From: Clostridia bacterium
Lineage (GTDB): Bacteria; Bacillota; Clostridia; Christensenellales; Borkfalkiaceae
Assembly (NCBI GenBank): GCA_017507045.1
Contig: JAFWBP010000008.1
Location: forward strand, 1-45,473
DNA length: 45,473 bases
Reading direction: 5' to 3'
Below the pieces are notes generated by a model. The model searched no databases. It was not told where the DNA came from and saw only the letters and a program-made list of their open reading frames with translations. Shown here in pieces: positions 7,102-15,800 of this stretch. A program made the translations under genes and the position numbers. Position 1 is the first letter of the stretch. Each line of letters opens with the position of its first letter.

Positions 7102-7558
7102 ATTGCTCTTGAGCGCACTTATCATCGCCTTTTGCGTGCTTCTCGGTTGGTTTGCGGCGGAAAAGTATCGCGCACGCAAAAAGCTTTTTTCTCAGCTTGC
7201 AGCCTTTAACGAGCGCTTCTTGAGCGAACTCACCTTTTCAAGAAAGCCACTCTCAGTATTCGTGAAGAATTGCGATTACAGCGGAGATTTTTTGAAAATC
7301 GTGGAGCGAGCCGTACTACATGAGCCACTTCCGCTTAAACTCTCCTATCTTAGCAAGGAGGAAGCGGGGGAACTCGAAGAATATTTTACTACGCTGGGAA
7401 GGGGGGACACTGCCTCGCAATTCGGCTACTTTGCGGCCAAAAAGGGCGTGCTCGCCGAATGTAAGGCAACAGCCGAACGTGAAGAGAAATCGCACGGGGA
7501 GCTCTATATCAAGCTGGGGCTGCTTGCCGGGCTTGCATTCGTCATTTTGATCGTATGA
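7091..7558 (+). CDS. spoIIIAB: Stage III sporulation protein AB
   Basis: SpoIIIAB is a mother-cell membrane component of the SpoIIIA channel, related to GspF-type secretion proteins. One N-terminal membrane segment (IKLLLSALIIAFCVLLGWF) is followed by a soluble helical region and a second hydrophobic segment at the C-terminus. In-frame ATGs occur at 7076, 7088 and 7091. The purine-rich GAGGAGGGGG at 7078-7087 fits best with 7091, giving about 155 residues. It overlaps the end of spoIIIAA, and its TGA overlaps the ATG of spoIIIAC, which indicates translational coupling. Confidence 0.9.
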   Translation: MWIKLLLSALIIAFCVLLGWFAAEKYRARKKLFSQLAAFNERFLSELTFSRKPLSVFVKNCDYSGDFLKIVERAVLHEPLPLKLSYLSKEEAGELEEYFTTLGRGDTASQFGYFAAKKGVLAECKATAEREEKSHGELYIKLGLLAGLAFVILIV

Positions 7559-7755
7559 TTGATATCTCCATTATCTTCAAACTCGCCGCTGTAGGCATAA
7601 TCATCACCATCGTCTGCCAAGTACTCAAAAAATCCGACCGCGACGACGTTGCCACCGTTGTTTCCATCGTGGGAATCGTGATCGCGCTCACCGTTGCCGT
7701 TACGATGATCGGAGATCTATTTGAAGCGGTTCGGGAAATCTTTGGAGTGTATTAG
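7555..7755 (+). CDS. spoIIIAC: Stage III sporulation protein AC
   Basis: This 66-residue membrane protein has two hydrophobic helices (residues about 5-24 and 36-58) around a polar K-K-S-D-R-D-D turn, the standard size and layout of SpoIIIAC. It belongs to the membrane ring of the SpoIIIA feeding channel. The ATG overlaps the TGA of spoIIIAB. Confidence 0.95.
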   Translation: MIDISIIFKLAAVGIIITIVCQVLKKSDRDDVATVVSIVGIVIALTVAVTMIGDLFEAVREIFGVY

Positions 7756-7757
7756 GC

Positions 7758-8153
7758 ATGGAGATATTTCAGCTTGTTGGAATCGCGTTCGTGACCGCCG
7801 TAGCCGCGATCATTCTGCGGGAAACCAAGCCCGAGCTTGCTTTTGCCGTTACGGTTGCGGGAAGCATTATTTTACTTCTCTTCGTGTTCGAGCTTTTTCA
7901 AGGCAGTATGCAGATCTTCGGCGAGATCGCGGCGGCCTCCGGCATTGATTCTGCACTCGTGAAAATTCTCCTTAAGATGGTAGGAATCGGTTATCTCGTG
8001 GAATTCAGCGCCGGTACTTTAAATGATTTTGGACAAGCCTCGCTTGCAGATAAGCTCATTTTTTGCGGTAAGATCATTATTTTCGTGCTCGCGATACCCA
8101 TCGTTGAAAGCGTGCTTTCGCTCATCGTAGAGCTACTGGGATTGATCAAATGA
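7758..8153 (+). CDS. spoIIIAD: Stage III sporulation protein AD
   Basis: This 131-residue membrane protein of the SpoIIIA channel is related to SpoIIIAC and has four predicted hydrophobic segments. The K-M-V-G-I-G-Y-L-V-E-F region near residues 73-83 is characteristic. It starts 2 bases after the spoIIIAC stop, and its last codons overlap the start of spoIIIAE (ATGA). Confidence 0.94.
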   Translation: MEIFQLVGIAFVTAVAAIILRETKPELAFAVTVAGSIILLLFVFELFQGSMQIFGEIAAASGIDSALVKILLKMVGIGYLVEFSAGTLNDFGQASLADKLIFCGKIIIFVLAIPIVESVLSLIVELLGLIK

Positions 8154-9370
8154 GGGCGATTACTGTGCGTACACAAAAAAAAAGAGGATTTCAGCGCATT
8201 TTCATTATCATCCTCGCCATATTATTTTCTTTCCTACTTTTTAGCGGTGAAGGTCGCGCGGTGGCGCATGCGCTCACGCAAGAAGAGGAGGGTGCCCTTG
8301 AAAAACTTGAAGTTGAAATTGGAGAATTGATTCAATCGTTGGATACCGAGGAGCTTCAAAACTTTCTCGATTCGCTCTCCGAATTTGGTGGAATCTCGGT
8401 GAAGGACAAGGTTTTAAGCCTTATTACGGGAGATTTCGCGCTCGATTATTCCTCTGTTTTCACGGCAACACTTGCACTCGTGTGGGAGGAAGGGCAGGCG
8501 ATGTTACCTGCTTTTGCCGTAATTTTAGCGGTTGCACTCTTGTGTGGCATTCTCAATTCGGTAAAAAACAGCTTTTTGCAGAGTACTACGTCTGATATAA
8601 TACACTTCGTTTCTTACGTTGCAGTAGGAGTCGTGGTGCTTGCCTGCCTGCTTGGTGTGCTTGAAGTCGGCTTTGGGTCGATTGGCAGCATGCAGAGGCA
8701 GATGGAGATCGTTTATCCGCTATTACTTACCCTCATGGCGGCAAGCGGGGGATCGGTTTCCGTGGGCGTATACCGCCCGGCTGTTGCATTTATGAGTGGG
8801 GGAATTACTGAGCTCTTTACTGCGGTGGTTTTGCCTTCCGCTGTTGTGGTAATCGTGCTTGCGTTCGTGGGAAATCTCACGGAAAACGTGCGCACAGAGA
8901 AGCTTGGCGAGCTTTTCAAAGGAATTTCAAAATGGCTGATCGGGCTTACGCTCGGGCTTTTCAGCCTTTTTCTCACCGTGCAAGGAATTGCCTCCGCGCA
9001 GTACGATGGGCTTTCTTTGCGTGCTGCACGCTACGTGCTCTCAGGATCGGTACCCATTGTGGGCGGTTTTCTCTCGGGAGGAGTGGATGTTGTTGTTGCG
9101 GGCAGCGCCCTCATTAAAAATGCCTTCGGCGCCTTTGCGCTCTATATCCTCGTGGGAACGCTCCTGCGCCCGCTTCTTCTCTACTGTGCGTTTCAGCTTT
9201 TTTTACGCATCTCCGCAGCGGCTACGGAGCCCGTTGGAGGAAAAACATCCTCTTTTCTTTCTGCACTCGCCAAGGATAGCGGCTATTTTCTCTCCGCGCT
9301 TCTTTGCATTGCATTTTTGTACTTTCTCACGATCATTCTGCTTATATGTTCAACGGGGGCGTTCTTTTAA
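8150..9370 (+). CDS. spoIIIAE: Stage III sporulation protein AE
   Basis: SpoIIIAE is the large polytopic membrane protein of the SpoIIIA channel. The 406-residue product begins with a basic stretch and a cleavable-type signal sequence (about residues 15-40), then a short acidic linker and about seven hydrophobic segments. G-N-L-T-E-N-V-R and G-G-K-T-S-S-F-L fit the family. The start ATG overlaps the spoIIIAD stop, and the TAA overlaps the spoIIIAF start by one base. Bases 8580-8601 lie inside this gene and match a motif found three more times in the window. Confidence 0.94.
   Translation: MRAITVRTQKKRGFQRIFIIILAILFSFLLFSGEGRAVAHALTQEEEGALEKLEVEIGELIQSLDTEELQNFLDSLSEFGGISVKDKVLSLITGDFALDYSSVFTATLALVWEEGQAMLPAFAVILAVALLCGILNSVKNSFLQSTTSDIIHFVSYVAVGVVVLACLLGVLEVGFGSIGSMQRQMEIVYPLLLTLMAASGGSVSVGVYRPAVAFMSGGITELFTAVVLPSAVVVIVLAFVGNLTENVRTEKLGELFKGISKWLIGLTLGLFSLFLTVQGIASAQYDGLSLRAARYVLSGSVPIVGGFLSGGVDVVVAGSALIKNAFGAFALYILVGTLLRPLLLYCAFQLFLRISAAATEPVGGKTSSFLSALAKDSGYFLSALLCIAFLYFLTIILLICSTGAFF
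8580..8601 (+). repeat. Dispersed 22-bp motif, copy inside spoIIIAE
   Basis: It is identical to the dxs copy (14651-14672) at 19 of 22 bases and is translated in the same phase, giving the residues S-T-T-S-D-I-I in both proteins. Confidence 0.45.
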
Positions 9371-9828
9371 TGCAGGCGTATATTTTGAGCATTGCGGGCG
9401 TTGTTTTGATCTGCGCCGTTATCACTGTGATCGCCCCACACGGAAAAATGGGGAAATTTATAAAGGGATCGATGCGGCTGTTTATCCTCGTTGTGATGAT
9501 CTCGCCGCTCATCGGCTGGGTGCAAAAAGGAGAGCTTTCCATTGCGACCGATACGCAAATTGAAAACGACGAAGGGTATCTCACCCACTGTGCGGCAATT
9601 TTGGAGGAGGATGATGAAAATGCACTTTGCGAGTATCTCGAAAAAAAATTCGGCGTTTCGGCATTGATTGAAGTTGAAAGGGTGAAAAACGCACCTTTCG
9701 AGCGCAAAAAAATCGTGATAATTCTATCCGATGAAGGAATAAACGGCGAGGAAGGGCGTATATATATGGTAGCTCGCATTCAAGAGGCGGTGGAGGCGCT
9801 TTACGGCTGCACTACGGAGGTTCTGTGA
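9370..9828 (+). CDS. spoIIIAF: Stage III sporulation protein AF
   Basis: SpoIIIAF has two N-terminal membrane helices (residues about 4-22 and 35-52) and a soluble C-terminal domain related to the ring-building fold of SpoIIIAG/AH. The 152-residue length is slightly below the Bacillus protein. ATG at 9370 is chosen over an upstream in-frame codon because it overlaps the spoIIIAE stop (TAATG) and begins just before the first helix. The stop overlaps spoIIIAG (GTGA). Confidence 0.9.
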   Translation: MQAYILSIAGVVLICAVITVIAPHGKMGKFIKGSMRLFILVVMISPLIGWVQKGELSIATDTQIENDEGYLTHCAAILEEDDENALCEYLEKKFGVSALIEVERVKNAPFERKKIVIILSDEGINGEEGRIYMVARIQEAVEALYGCTTEVL

Positions 9829-10184
9829 CGGTTTCTTTCGGCAAAATAAAGGAATTTTTTCGAAATAAGACGGTGCGTATCATATGCCTATGCCTCATGG
9901 CGCTCTTATTGCTTCTCGCAAGTTTTTCGGTGTTTGCCGGTGAAAAAGAGGAAAGTGGCTACGTTCCAACTGCGCTTGAGGCGCGCATCGTTGACCTTTT
10001 GGTGAAGATCGAGGGGGTAGATAGCGCAACGGTGATGATCAGCGAAGAGGGCGGCCGCGCAGTGAGCGCAGTAATCATCTTTGAAGGAGAGGATGGGATC
10101 CTCCTGCGTAACAGAATTTTAGAAATTACCGCGGGCGCTTTGGGTATGGAAAAGAAATCCGTTCTCATATTCCCGGCAGCATAG
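9825..10184 (+). CDS. spoIIIAG: Stage III sporulation protein AG (short form)
   Basis: SpoIIIAG forms the large ring of the channel in the intermembrane space. This 119-residue version has one membrane segment (residues about 18-38) and one ring-building domain with the pattern LVKIEGVDSATVMI. Bacillus SpoIIIAG has about 229 residues, so this is a compact form lacking much of the linker and beta-triangle region. It starts at a GTG overlapping the spoIIIAF stop. Confidence 0.85.
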   Translation: MTVSFGKIKEFFRNKTVRIICLCLMALLLLLASFSVFAGEKEESGYVPTALEARIVDLLVKIEGVDSATVMISEEGGRAVSAVIIFEGEDGILLRNRILEITAGALGMEKKSVLIFPAA

Positions 10185-10221
10185 AAATTTTTATCGGTAA
10201 TCTTTTATAAGGAGATAAATT

Positions 10222-10707
10222 ATGTCTAACACTAAGAAAATCGCACTCATGTCTACCCTTGTTCTGCTGCTTGCAGTAACCGCCATCTTCAACTTTGTGC
10301 TCGCAGGAACGCAGGGCTCTGCAGTGGGCGGAGGTGCAAGCGTACAGGTGAACTACTTCACCTCCTTTCGCGCGGAACGGGAATCCAAGCGCAGCGAAGA
10401 GCTCATTCAGCTCGATAGCATCATCTCTGCCTATGCAACGGATAGCGCGGAGTACGCCGAAGCAGTAGCTCAAAAACAAGAGATTGTGGAAATTATGGAG
10501 GATGAGCTTGTGCTCGAATCCATTATTAAAGCGCTCGGTTTTAGCGATGCAGGCGTTGTTATCGGCGAGCGCGGTAATATCAACGTGTTTATTAATTCTA
10601 GTGAGCTTACAACGGAAACGGTTACCAAAGTTTTCTATGCAATCGAAACGGAATATAACATCCGCAACGGAAATATCATAATTATGCCTGTTTACGCAGA
10701 AAGTTGA
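10222..10707 (+). CDS. spoIIIAH: Stage III sporulation protein AH
   Basis: SpoIIIAH is the mother-cell partner of forespore SpoIIQ, and the two link the membranes to build the channel. The 161-residue protein has an N-terminal membrane segment (KIALMSTLVLLLAVTAIFNF), a helical region rich in Glu and Arg, and a C-terminal ring-building domain (KALGFSDAGVVI). AAGGAG lies upstream of the ATG. It ends the spoIIIA operon; no clear terminator is seen before the next promoter. Confidence 0.92.
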   Translation: MSNTKKIALMSTLVLLLAVTAIFNFVLAGTQGSAVGGGASVQVNYFTSFRAERESKRSEELIQLDSIISAYATDSAEYAEAVAQKQEIVEIMEDELVLESIIKALGFSDAGVVIGERGNINVFINSSELTTETVTKVFYAIETEYNIRNGNIIIMPVYAES

Positions 10708-10717
10708 GATAAAACTG

Positions 10718-10746
10718 TTGTAAATTCGGAATATATGTGCTATAAT
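10718..10746 (+). promoter_or_regulatory. Promoter of the Asp23-nusB-folD-ispA-dxs-tlyA operon
   Basis: TTGTAA (10718-10723) and TATAAT (10741-10746) are spaced by 17 bases, and TG at 10738-10739 makes an extended -10. The predicted start is near 10753, with an AAGGAG ribosome site before the ATG at 10769. Confidence 0.8.
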
Positions 10747-10768
10747 TAACCTGTATAAGGAGTATATT

Positions 10769-11149
10769 ATGGCAAGTATCCGCTATAACCCCACCGGTCA
10801 GAAGGGTAAAATCACTTATAATTCCGATATCGTGAGCGGTATCGTTGTGTTGAGCCTCAAGGAAACGGAAGGCATCGAGCTTATTCCTTCCAAGAGTAAG
10901 GGCATCAAGGTCAGCTTTGAAAAAGAGGGCGTGTTCGTTGATATTTCTGTAATCGCGCATTCCAACTTCAAGGCGCCGGAGCTTGCGTATCGCATTCAGC
11001 AGACGATCAAACAGATGGTTGAATCGATGACGAAATACAAGATCGCGCAGGTGGACGTTCACATTCAGAACGTGGTCTTTTCCGAATCGGAGCCGCATGA
11101 GCAAGCAAATGATGCGCACGAAGAGGCGGAAGAGCACAAAAACGCTTAA
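10769..11149 (+). CDS. Asp23/Gls24 family protein (YqhY-like)
   Basis: This 126-residue protein has one Asp23 domain (G-K-I-T-Y-N-S-D-I-V through V-D-V-H-I-Q-N-V) and an acidic, His-rich tail. In Bacillus the homologue YqhY lies in the same place before nusB and has been linked to control of lipid synthesis; the molecular role is not settled. The start is ATG with AAGGAG upstream behind a good extended promoter. It is separated from nusB by a stem-loop. Confidence 0.9.
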   Translation: MASIRYNPTGQKGKITYNSDIVSGIVVLSLKETEGIELIPSKSKGIKVSFEKEGVFVDISVIAHSNFKAPELAYRIQQTIKQMVESMTKYKIAQVDVHIQNVVFSESEPHEQANDAHEEAEEHKNA

Positions 11150-11154
11150 AAACG

Positions 11155-11183
11155 GCACCCTTTCCCGCTTCGGGAAGGGGCGC
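11155..11183 (+). other. GC-rich stem-loop between the Asp23 gene and nusB
   Basis: Two 13-base arms (GCACCCTTTCCCG and CGGGAAGGGGCGC) with a three-base loop pair at 12 of 13 positions including one G-T. No T tract follows, and the nusB ribosome site begins 8 bases later. It is more likely a processing or attenuation element than a terminator. Confidence 0.6.
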
Positions 11184-11200
11184 TTGCATAAGGAGAACAT

Positions 11201-11593
11201 ATGAGAAGCGATGCGAGAGAGGCGGCGTTTAAGGTAGTATATTCCCGCCTTCTCGGCGGTGATCTTGCAAAAGGTGCCCGCACGAGCCTCTACAATCAAG
11301 CAAAACTCAAAGAAGATGAGAAAGTGTTCGCAGAGCGCCTTCTTGCTCTCGTGGAAGAGCGGCAAGAAGAGCTTACCGCTGTAATTGCCGCACAAATTAC
11401 GCGTTTTGCCGAATACCGCATATACACCGCGGATAAGGCGATCCTTCTAATTGCGCTTGCCGAGATTAAATTTTTCGATGATATTCCGCCCGTCGTCTCC
11501 GTTTCCGAGGCGGCGGCGCTTGCCCGTAAATTTTCCACTGAGAAATCTGCGGACTTCGTAAACGGCGTACTCGGAGGAATCATCAACGAATGA
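11201..11593 (+). CDS. nusB: Transcription antitermination protein NusB
   Basis: NusB binds boxA RNA with NusE (S10) during rRNA transcription. The 130-residue all-helical protein shows the typical N-terminus (R-x-x-A-F-K-V-V-Y) and the C-terminal [14 protein letters not shown] and F-V-N-G-V-L-G motifs. The start is ATG after AAGGAG. Its TGA overlaps the folD ATG. Gene order Asp23-nusB-folD matches Bacillus. Confidence 0.95.
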   Translation: MRSDAREAAFKVVYSRLLGGDLAKGARTSLYNQAKLKEDEKVFAERLLALVEERQEELTAVIAAQITRFAEYRIYTADKAILLIALAEIKFFDDIPPVVSVSEAAALARKFSTEKSADFVNGVLGGIINE

Positions 11594-12432
11594 CTATTAT
11601 TGACGGCAAGAAAACGGCGGCAGAGATCCGCGCGGAACTGAAAGTGCGCGCCGGCGCGTTCGAAGAAAAATATCACAGAAAGGTGGGGCTTGCCGTAGTG
11701 CTTATCGGCGAAGATCCTGCCTCTGAGGTGTACGTTCGCAACAAGGTGAAAGCGTGTGAGGATGCAGGCATTCGCTCCTTTTCCTATGCGCTTCCCACCC
11801 AAGCTACGCAAGAAGAGGCAGAAGCGCTCATCTTATCGCTTGCAACGAACGAAGAAGTGGATGGTATCCTCGTGCAGCTTCCGCTTCCGCGTCATTTAAA
11901 TGCGGATGCGATCCTTGCAAAGATTCCCGCCGAAAAGGATGTAGATGGCTTCTCGAAAGAAAATATCGGTGCGCTTGCGCTCAACGGTGTGGCAACGGTT
12001 GCCTGCACGCCGCTCGGCGTGATAGAGCTTTTGAAGCGATATCAAGTTCCCGTGAGCGGGAAGCGCGCCGTCGTTCTCGGCAGAAGCAACATCGTGGGCC
12101 GGCCTATGGCACTTCTTCTGCTCAATGCAGATGCAACGGTTACCGTTTGCCATTCAAAAACGGAAAACTTAAGCGAGATCTGCAAAGAGGCGGATATTCT
12201 CGTAGCCGCAATCGGAAAACCCAAGTTCGTTACCGCCGAAATGGTGAAGGAGGGGGCTGTCGTAATCGACGTAGGCATCAACCGCAAAGAGGGGAAACTG
12301 TGCGGCGATGTTGATTTTGAAGCAGTGAAAGATAAAGCTTCCTTCATAACGCCCGTGCCGGGTGGCGTGGGGCCGATGACGATTGCCATGCTGCTCAATA
12401 ACACCGTGCAGGCGGCGGAGCGCCGGCAATGA
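11590..12432 (+). CDS. folD: Bifunctional methylenetetrahydrofolate dehydrogenase/cyclohydrolase
   Basis: FolD interconverts 5,10-methylene-, 5,10-methenyl- and 10-formyl-tetrahydrofolate in the cytoplasm. The 280-residue protein contains Y-V-R-N-K (the catalytic Lys near residue 55), [11 protein letters not shown] near 95-105, the NADP-binding G-R-S-N-I-V-G-R-P near 158-166, and P-G-G-V-G-P-M-T near the end. It is full length. ATGA overlaps with both neighbours suggest coupled translation. In Bacillus xseA and xseB lie between folD and ispA; they are absent here. Confidence 0.97.
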   Translation: MTIIDGKKTAAEIRAELKVRAGAFEEKYHRKVGLAVVLIGEDPASEVYVRNKVKACEDAGIRSFSYALPTQATQEEAEALILSLATNEEVDGILVQLPLPRHLNADAILAKIPAEKDVDGFSKENIGALALNGVATVACTPLGVIELLKRYQVPVSGKRAVVLGRSNIVGRPMALLLLNADATVTVCHSKTENLSEICKEADILVAAIGKPKFVTAEMVKEGAVVIDVGINRKEGKLCGDVDFEAVKDKASFITPVPGGVGPMTIAMLLNNTVQAAERRQ

Positions 12433-13274
12433 ACTTCCATACGAAATATGAGCTGTTTCGGGCGTACTTCGAGCGCGCGCTGGGCATAGTTTTTGAGAGG
12501 GAGACGGAAGGAGCCCCAGAAATGCTCGCCGAAAGTATGCGGTACTCTCTCGAAGCCGGAGGAAAGCGGGTACGCCCCGTACTCTTTCTTGCAACGCTCG
12601 ATACATTCGGCTATGCCTGGGAGGAGGAGATTGCGCTCGCCACGGCGATCGAGTGTATTCATACTTATTCCCTCATTCACGACGATCTTCCTGCCATGGA
12701 TAACGATGATCTTCGCCGCGGAAAGCCCTCCAACCATAAAATGTTCGGCGAAGCCAATGCGATTTTGGCGGGAGACGGGCTCTTATCACTTGGCTTTCAC
12801 CTGCTTCTCAAAGAAGCAACGCGCAGCAAACGGCATCTCGCCGCAGGAGAAATACTCTCCCGTGCCGCAGGCGTTTTGGGAATGGTGGCAGGGCAATCTT
12901 TTGAGCTGTTCTGCGAAAAACAACCCGAAAAATTTAGCGAAGAGGAGCTTCTTGCAATTTATCGCCGCAAGACGAGCGATATGATTGCAGCACCCTGCGC
13001 GATGGCAGCAACGCTTGCAAATTGTTTCAAGGAAGAATTCCTCCACTTTGGCGAAAAACTCGGCATGCTCTTTCAGCTTACTGACGATATACTCGATGCA
13101 AAAAGCGGCGAGGATTGCGATAAGCTAACTGCAACGCAGATTTACGGCATCGAAGGCGCCGAAAAAATGGCGGATGCGTGGGCGGAAGATTGCAAAAATA
13201 TTTTGAAAAAAATCGGTGCGGACACCACTTTCCACGAATATCTCGTTGATTTCGTGAGAAATCGCAAGCATTGA
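12429..13274 (+). CDS. ispA: Polyprenyl (farnesyl-type) diphosphate synthase
   Basis: IspA condenses isopentenyl diphosphate with allylic diphosphates, mainly to farnesyl diphosphate. The first aspartate-rich motif is at residues 85-94 ([10 protein letters not shown]), followed by LRRGKP, and the second at 216-223 (QLTDDILD). E-A-G-G-K-R-V-R-P near 42-50 binds isopentenyl diphosphate. The 281-residue length is normal. The spacing of bulky residues before the first motif fits a short-chain (C15) enzyme, though geranylgeranyl specificity cannot be excluded. It feeds directly from dxs downstream. Confidence 0.93.
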   Translation: MNFHTKYELFRAYFERALGIVFERETEGAPEMLAESMRYSLEAGGKRVRPVLFLATLDTFGYAWEEEIALATAIECIHTYSLIHDDLPAMDNDDLRRGKPSNHKMFGEANAILAGDGLLSLGFHLLLKEATRSKRHLAAGEILSRAAGVLGMVAGQSFELFCEKQPEKFSEEELLAIYRRKTSDMIAAPCAMAATLANCFKEEFLHFGEKLGMLFQLTDDILDAKSGEDCDKLTATQIYGIEGAEKMADAWAEDCKNILKKIGADTTFHEYLVDFVRNRKH

Positions 13275-13317
13275 ACGAACGGCGAGCCTTCGGGTAAGCC
13301 TTTTCCTTTATAATGAT

Positions 13318-15027
13318 ATGAGAAATTTCACCCGTTCGGAAGTGAAGAACGCTTCCATAGCACAACTTAAAGCGCTTTCGGATGCGCTCAGGGAGGAGAT
13401 ATTCCGCACCGTTTCTGCGTGCGGCGGGCACCTTTCTTCTAACCTCGGCACGGTGGAGCTGACGGTTGCGCTTCACCGCGTATTCGAATTTCCTGAGGAT
13501 AAGCTCATTTTCGATGTTGGTCATCAGTGCTATACGCACAAACTGCTCTCCGGAAGAGCACCGCTTTTTCACACGCTGAGAAAAGAGGGTGGCATCTCCG
13601 GCTTCCCAAAGCGCGAAGAAAGCGAATACGATTGCTACGGCACGGGGCATGCAGGCACGGCGATTTCCGCAGCGCTCGGAATTGCCAAGGCGCGTGATCT
13701 TCAAAACGAGAAGTTTTCCGTGATCGCCCTCATCGGCGACGGTTCTTTTCAGAACGGGCTCATTTACGAGGCGCTCAATAGCCTTGGGGTACTCAACACA
13801 AACGTGCTCATCGTGCTCAACGATAACGGAATGTCCATCTCGCCTACGGTGGGCTGTACGCACGACGTGCTTGAAAAGCTCAAAACGGAAAAAACGCTTG
13901 CGGATGCCAAGCTCTTCGAGCGGTTTGGGCTTACCTATCGAGGCGTTGTGAACGGAAATGATTTCGAAGAGCTTTTACCTGCGCTGGAGGAGGCAAAGAG
14001 CTTGCTTGAAAAGGGAAGCGTTCTTCTGCACGTTGCCACGAAAAAGGGGCAGGGATACCCATTCAGCGAAAATGCACCCACTGAAACGCACGGCTTCAGT
14101 CCTAAGCCAGCAAGCCAAAAGGAGTATGCCGCCGCGCTCGGCGAAGAGCTTTCAGCACTTGCCGCGCAGGATCGCCGTATTGCCGCCGTTACCGCCGCGA
14201 TGACGGATAGTTTAGGGCTTCGATCCTTCTTTGAAAGCTATCCCGATCGCGCCTTCGACGTGGGGATCTGTGAGGAACACGCCTGCGTGCTTGCCGCCGC
14301 GCTCGCAGCAGGGGGGATGAAGCCGTATTACGCTATCTATTCCACCTTTTTGCAGCGCGCCTTTGATGAGATCATTCACGATGTGTGTGGGCAAAACCTG
14401 CCCGTTACATTCCTGATTGACCGCGCCGGGATCACCGGCCCCGATGGAGAAACGCATCAGGGAATCTTTGATCTTTCCTATCTTTCGCTTATTCCCAACC
14501 TCACTGTTGCCGTGCCCAAAGATATCGGGGAACTGCGCGCAATGGTGCGCATGAGCGCGGAATTTTCCTCGCCACTTGCCATACGATATCCCCGAATGGG
14601 CGAAGAAGGGGAGATTTGCCCCATTGAAATAGGTAAATTTGATATTTTACATAGTACTACGTCAGACATAATCGTTTACGCGGCGGGAGAAACTTGCGTG
14701 CGTATTGCCCATGAAGTGCTTAAACGGGCGCAGGCGGAGGGCTTTTCCTTTACACTCGTAAATGCACGCTTTATTAAGCCGCTTGATACGCAGTTCGTTA
14801 CGGGTAGAAAGGAGAAATATATCGTTACGCTTGAGGACAACGTGCTTTCAGGGGGGCTGGGCGATGGAATTGCACGGCTGATGCGTGAAAGCGAAAGCAC
14901 CGTGATCTCTTTTGGCTATCGCGACACTTTTATACCGCACGGTGAAATCCCTTCTCTTGCCAAAAAGTATGGGCTGGATCCCGATGAAATTTTTGATTGC
15001 CTGAGGGAACTCCATGCGCGCGGATAA
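13318..15027 (+). CDS. dxs: 1-deoxy-D-xylulose-5-phosphate synthase
   Basis: Dxs joins pyruvate and glyceraldehyde 3-phosphate using thiamine diphosphate, the first step of the non-mevalonate isoprenoid pathway. Domains appear in order: thiamine-binding GDG at residues 140-142 with N-D-N-G-M-S-I-S at 168-175; the pyrimidine-binding region (A-V-T-A-A-M, then D-V-G-I-C-E-E-H); and a C-terminal transketolase domain. At 569 residues it is about 50 shorter than most family members, and the usual G-G-M motif after GDG reads S-F-Q-N-G. No Shine-Dalgarno precedes the ATG and no other start fits. A TATAAT (13309-13314) lies just upstream but has no -35 box. Bases 14651-14672 carry a motif repeated elsewhere. 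The end overlaps tlyA. Confidence 0.94.
   Translation: MRNFTRSEVKNASIAQLKALSDALREEIFRTVSACGGHLSSNLGTVELTVALHRVFEFPEDKLIFDVGHQCYTHKLLSGRAPLFHTLRKEGGISGFPKREESEYDCYGTGHAGTAISAALGIAKARDLQNEKFSVIALIGDGSFQNGLIYEALNSLGVLNTNVLIVLNDNGMSISPTVGCTHDVLEKLKTEKTLADAKLFERFGLTYRGVVNGNDFEELLPALEEAKSLLEKGSVLLHVATKKGQGYPFSENAPTETHGFSPKPASQKEYAAALGEELSALAAQDRRIAAVTAAMTDSLGLRSFFESYPDRAFDVGICEEHACVLAAALAAGGMKPYYAIYSTFLQRAFDEIIHDVCGQNLPVTFLIDRAGITGPDGETHQGIFDLSYLSLIPNLTVAVPKDIGELRAMVRMSAEFSSPLAIRYPRMGEEGEICPIEIGKFDILHSTTSDIIVYAAGETCVRIAHEVLKRAQAEGFSFTLVNARFIKPLDTQFVTGRKEKYIVTLEDNVLSGGLGDGIARLMRESESTVISFGYRDTFIPHGEIPSLAKKYGLDPDEIFDCLRELHARG
14651..14672 (+). repeat. Dispersed 22-bp motif, copy inside dxs
   Basis: It reads through AGTACTACGTCAGACATAAT after two leading bases and encodes S-T-T-S-D-I-I. 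The copies at 22131 and 28348 each match 17 of 22 bases. Confidence 0.45.
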
Positions 15028-15793
15028 GTTTTTTGCAGAGAAATTCGGTTCGCGCACCAAAGCGAAAGAGGCGCTTTCTGCCGGAAGAATTCTTCGCGGC
15101 GGAAGGCCACTATCCCCAAGCGACGAAGTTAGTGATTGCGACGTTTTCACCGTTTTAGAAGGTGAAGATTTCGTTTCAGGGGGTGGAAGAAAGCTCGATC
15201 GCGCTCTTGACGTGTTTCATGAAAGCGTAGAAGGAGAAACCTTTGCCGATCTCGGCGCCTCCACCGGCGGTTTTACCGATTGCCTATTGCGAAGAGGCGC
15301 AAGCAAGGTTTTTTGTGTGGACGTGGGCGAGAGCCTTCTTGATGCGCGCATTGCAAGCGATAGCCGCGTAACGATCATGGATAAAACGAACGCACGCTAC
15401 CTCACCCGAGAGAGCTTTCCCGAGCGCATCGGCGGGGTTGTGAGCGATTTGAGTTTTATTTCTCTGCGCCTCGTGCTTCCTGCAATTCATAGCATACTTC
15501 CCGAAGAAGGGCGCGCGTTCGTGCTCTTCAAACCGCAATTTGAATGTGGCGGAAAGGGGTTGGGAAAGAGTGGTATTCTGCCCAAAGCCTACCATAGAAA
15601 TCTTCTCGCGCAATTTTATTCCTTTGCCGCTGAAATGGGGCTTTCTCCGCAAAACGTGATAAACGCACCTATCTTTCCAAAAAAGAATATTGAATACGTC
15701 GTTTTTTTGAAAAAGGGCGCTACGCCGCTCAGCGAACGGGAATTTCTTGCACGCGCTGAGAACTTTTATGAAAATTGGGTGGACAAATTATAA
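15014..15793 (+). CDS. tlyA: TlyA family 2'-O-methyltransferase (16S/23S rRNA)
   Basis: TlyA proteins methylate ribose 2'-OH groups of rRNA using S-adenosylmethionine; some were first named haemolysins. The 259-residue protein has an N-terminal S4 RNA-binding domain (residues 1-60, M-R-A-D-K-F) and an FtsJ-like domain with the SAM site F-A-D-L-G-A-S-T-G-G-F-T near residue 78, D-L-S-F-I-S, and F-K-P-Q-F-E. It starts inside dxs with GAGGGA upstream. The position between dxs and nadK is the same as in Bacillus (yqxC). Confidence 0.92.
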   Translation: MRADKFFAEKFGSRTKAKEALSAGRILRGGRPLSPSDEVSDCDVFTVLEGEDFVSGGGRKLDRALDVFHESVEGETFADLGASTGGFTDCLLRRGASKVFCVDVGESLLDARIASDSRVTIMDKTNARYLTRESFPERIGGVVSDLSFISLRLVLPAIHSILPEEGRAFVLFKPQFECGGKGLGKSGILPKAYHRNLLAQFYSFAAEMGLSPQNVINAPIFPKKNIEYVVFLKKGATPLSEREFLARAENFYENWVDKL

Positions 15794-15800
15794 AAAACAC

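Noticed and set aside
8576..8601. Internal promoter in spoIIIAE (TTGCAG and TATAAT)
   Set aside because: The spacing of 14 bases is too short for a vegetative promoter, and the sequence is explained by the repeated motif.
13309..13320. Leaderless promoter before dxs
   Set aside because: TATAAT ends only 3 bases before the ATG, so transcription would start inside the gene, and there is no -35 box. Read-through from ispA is more likely.
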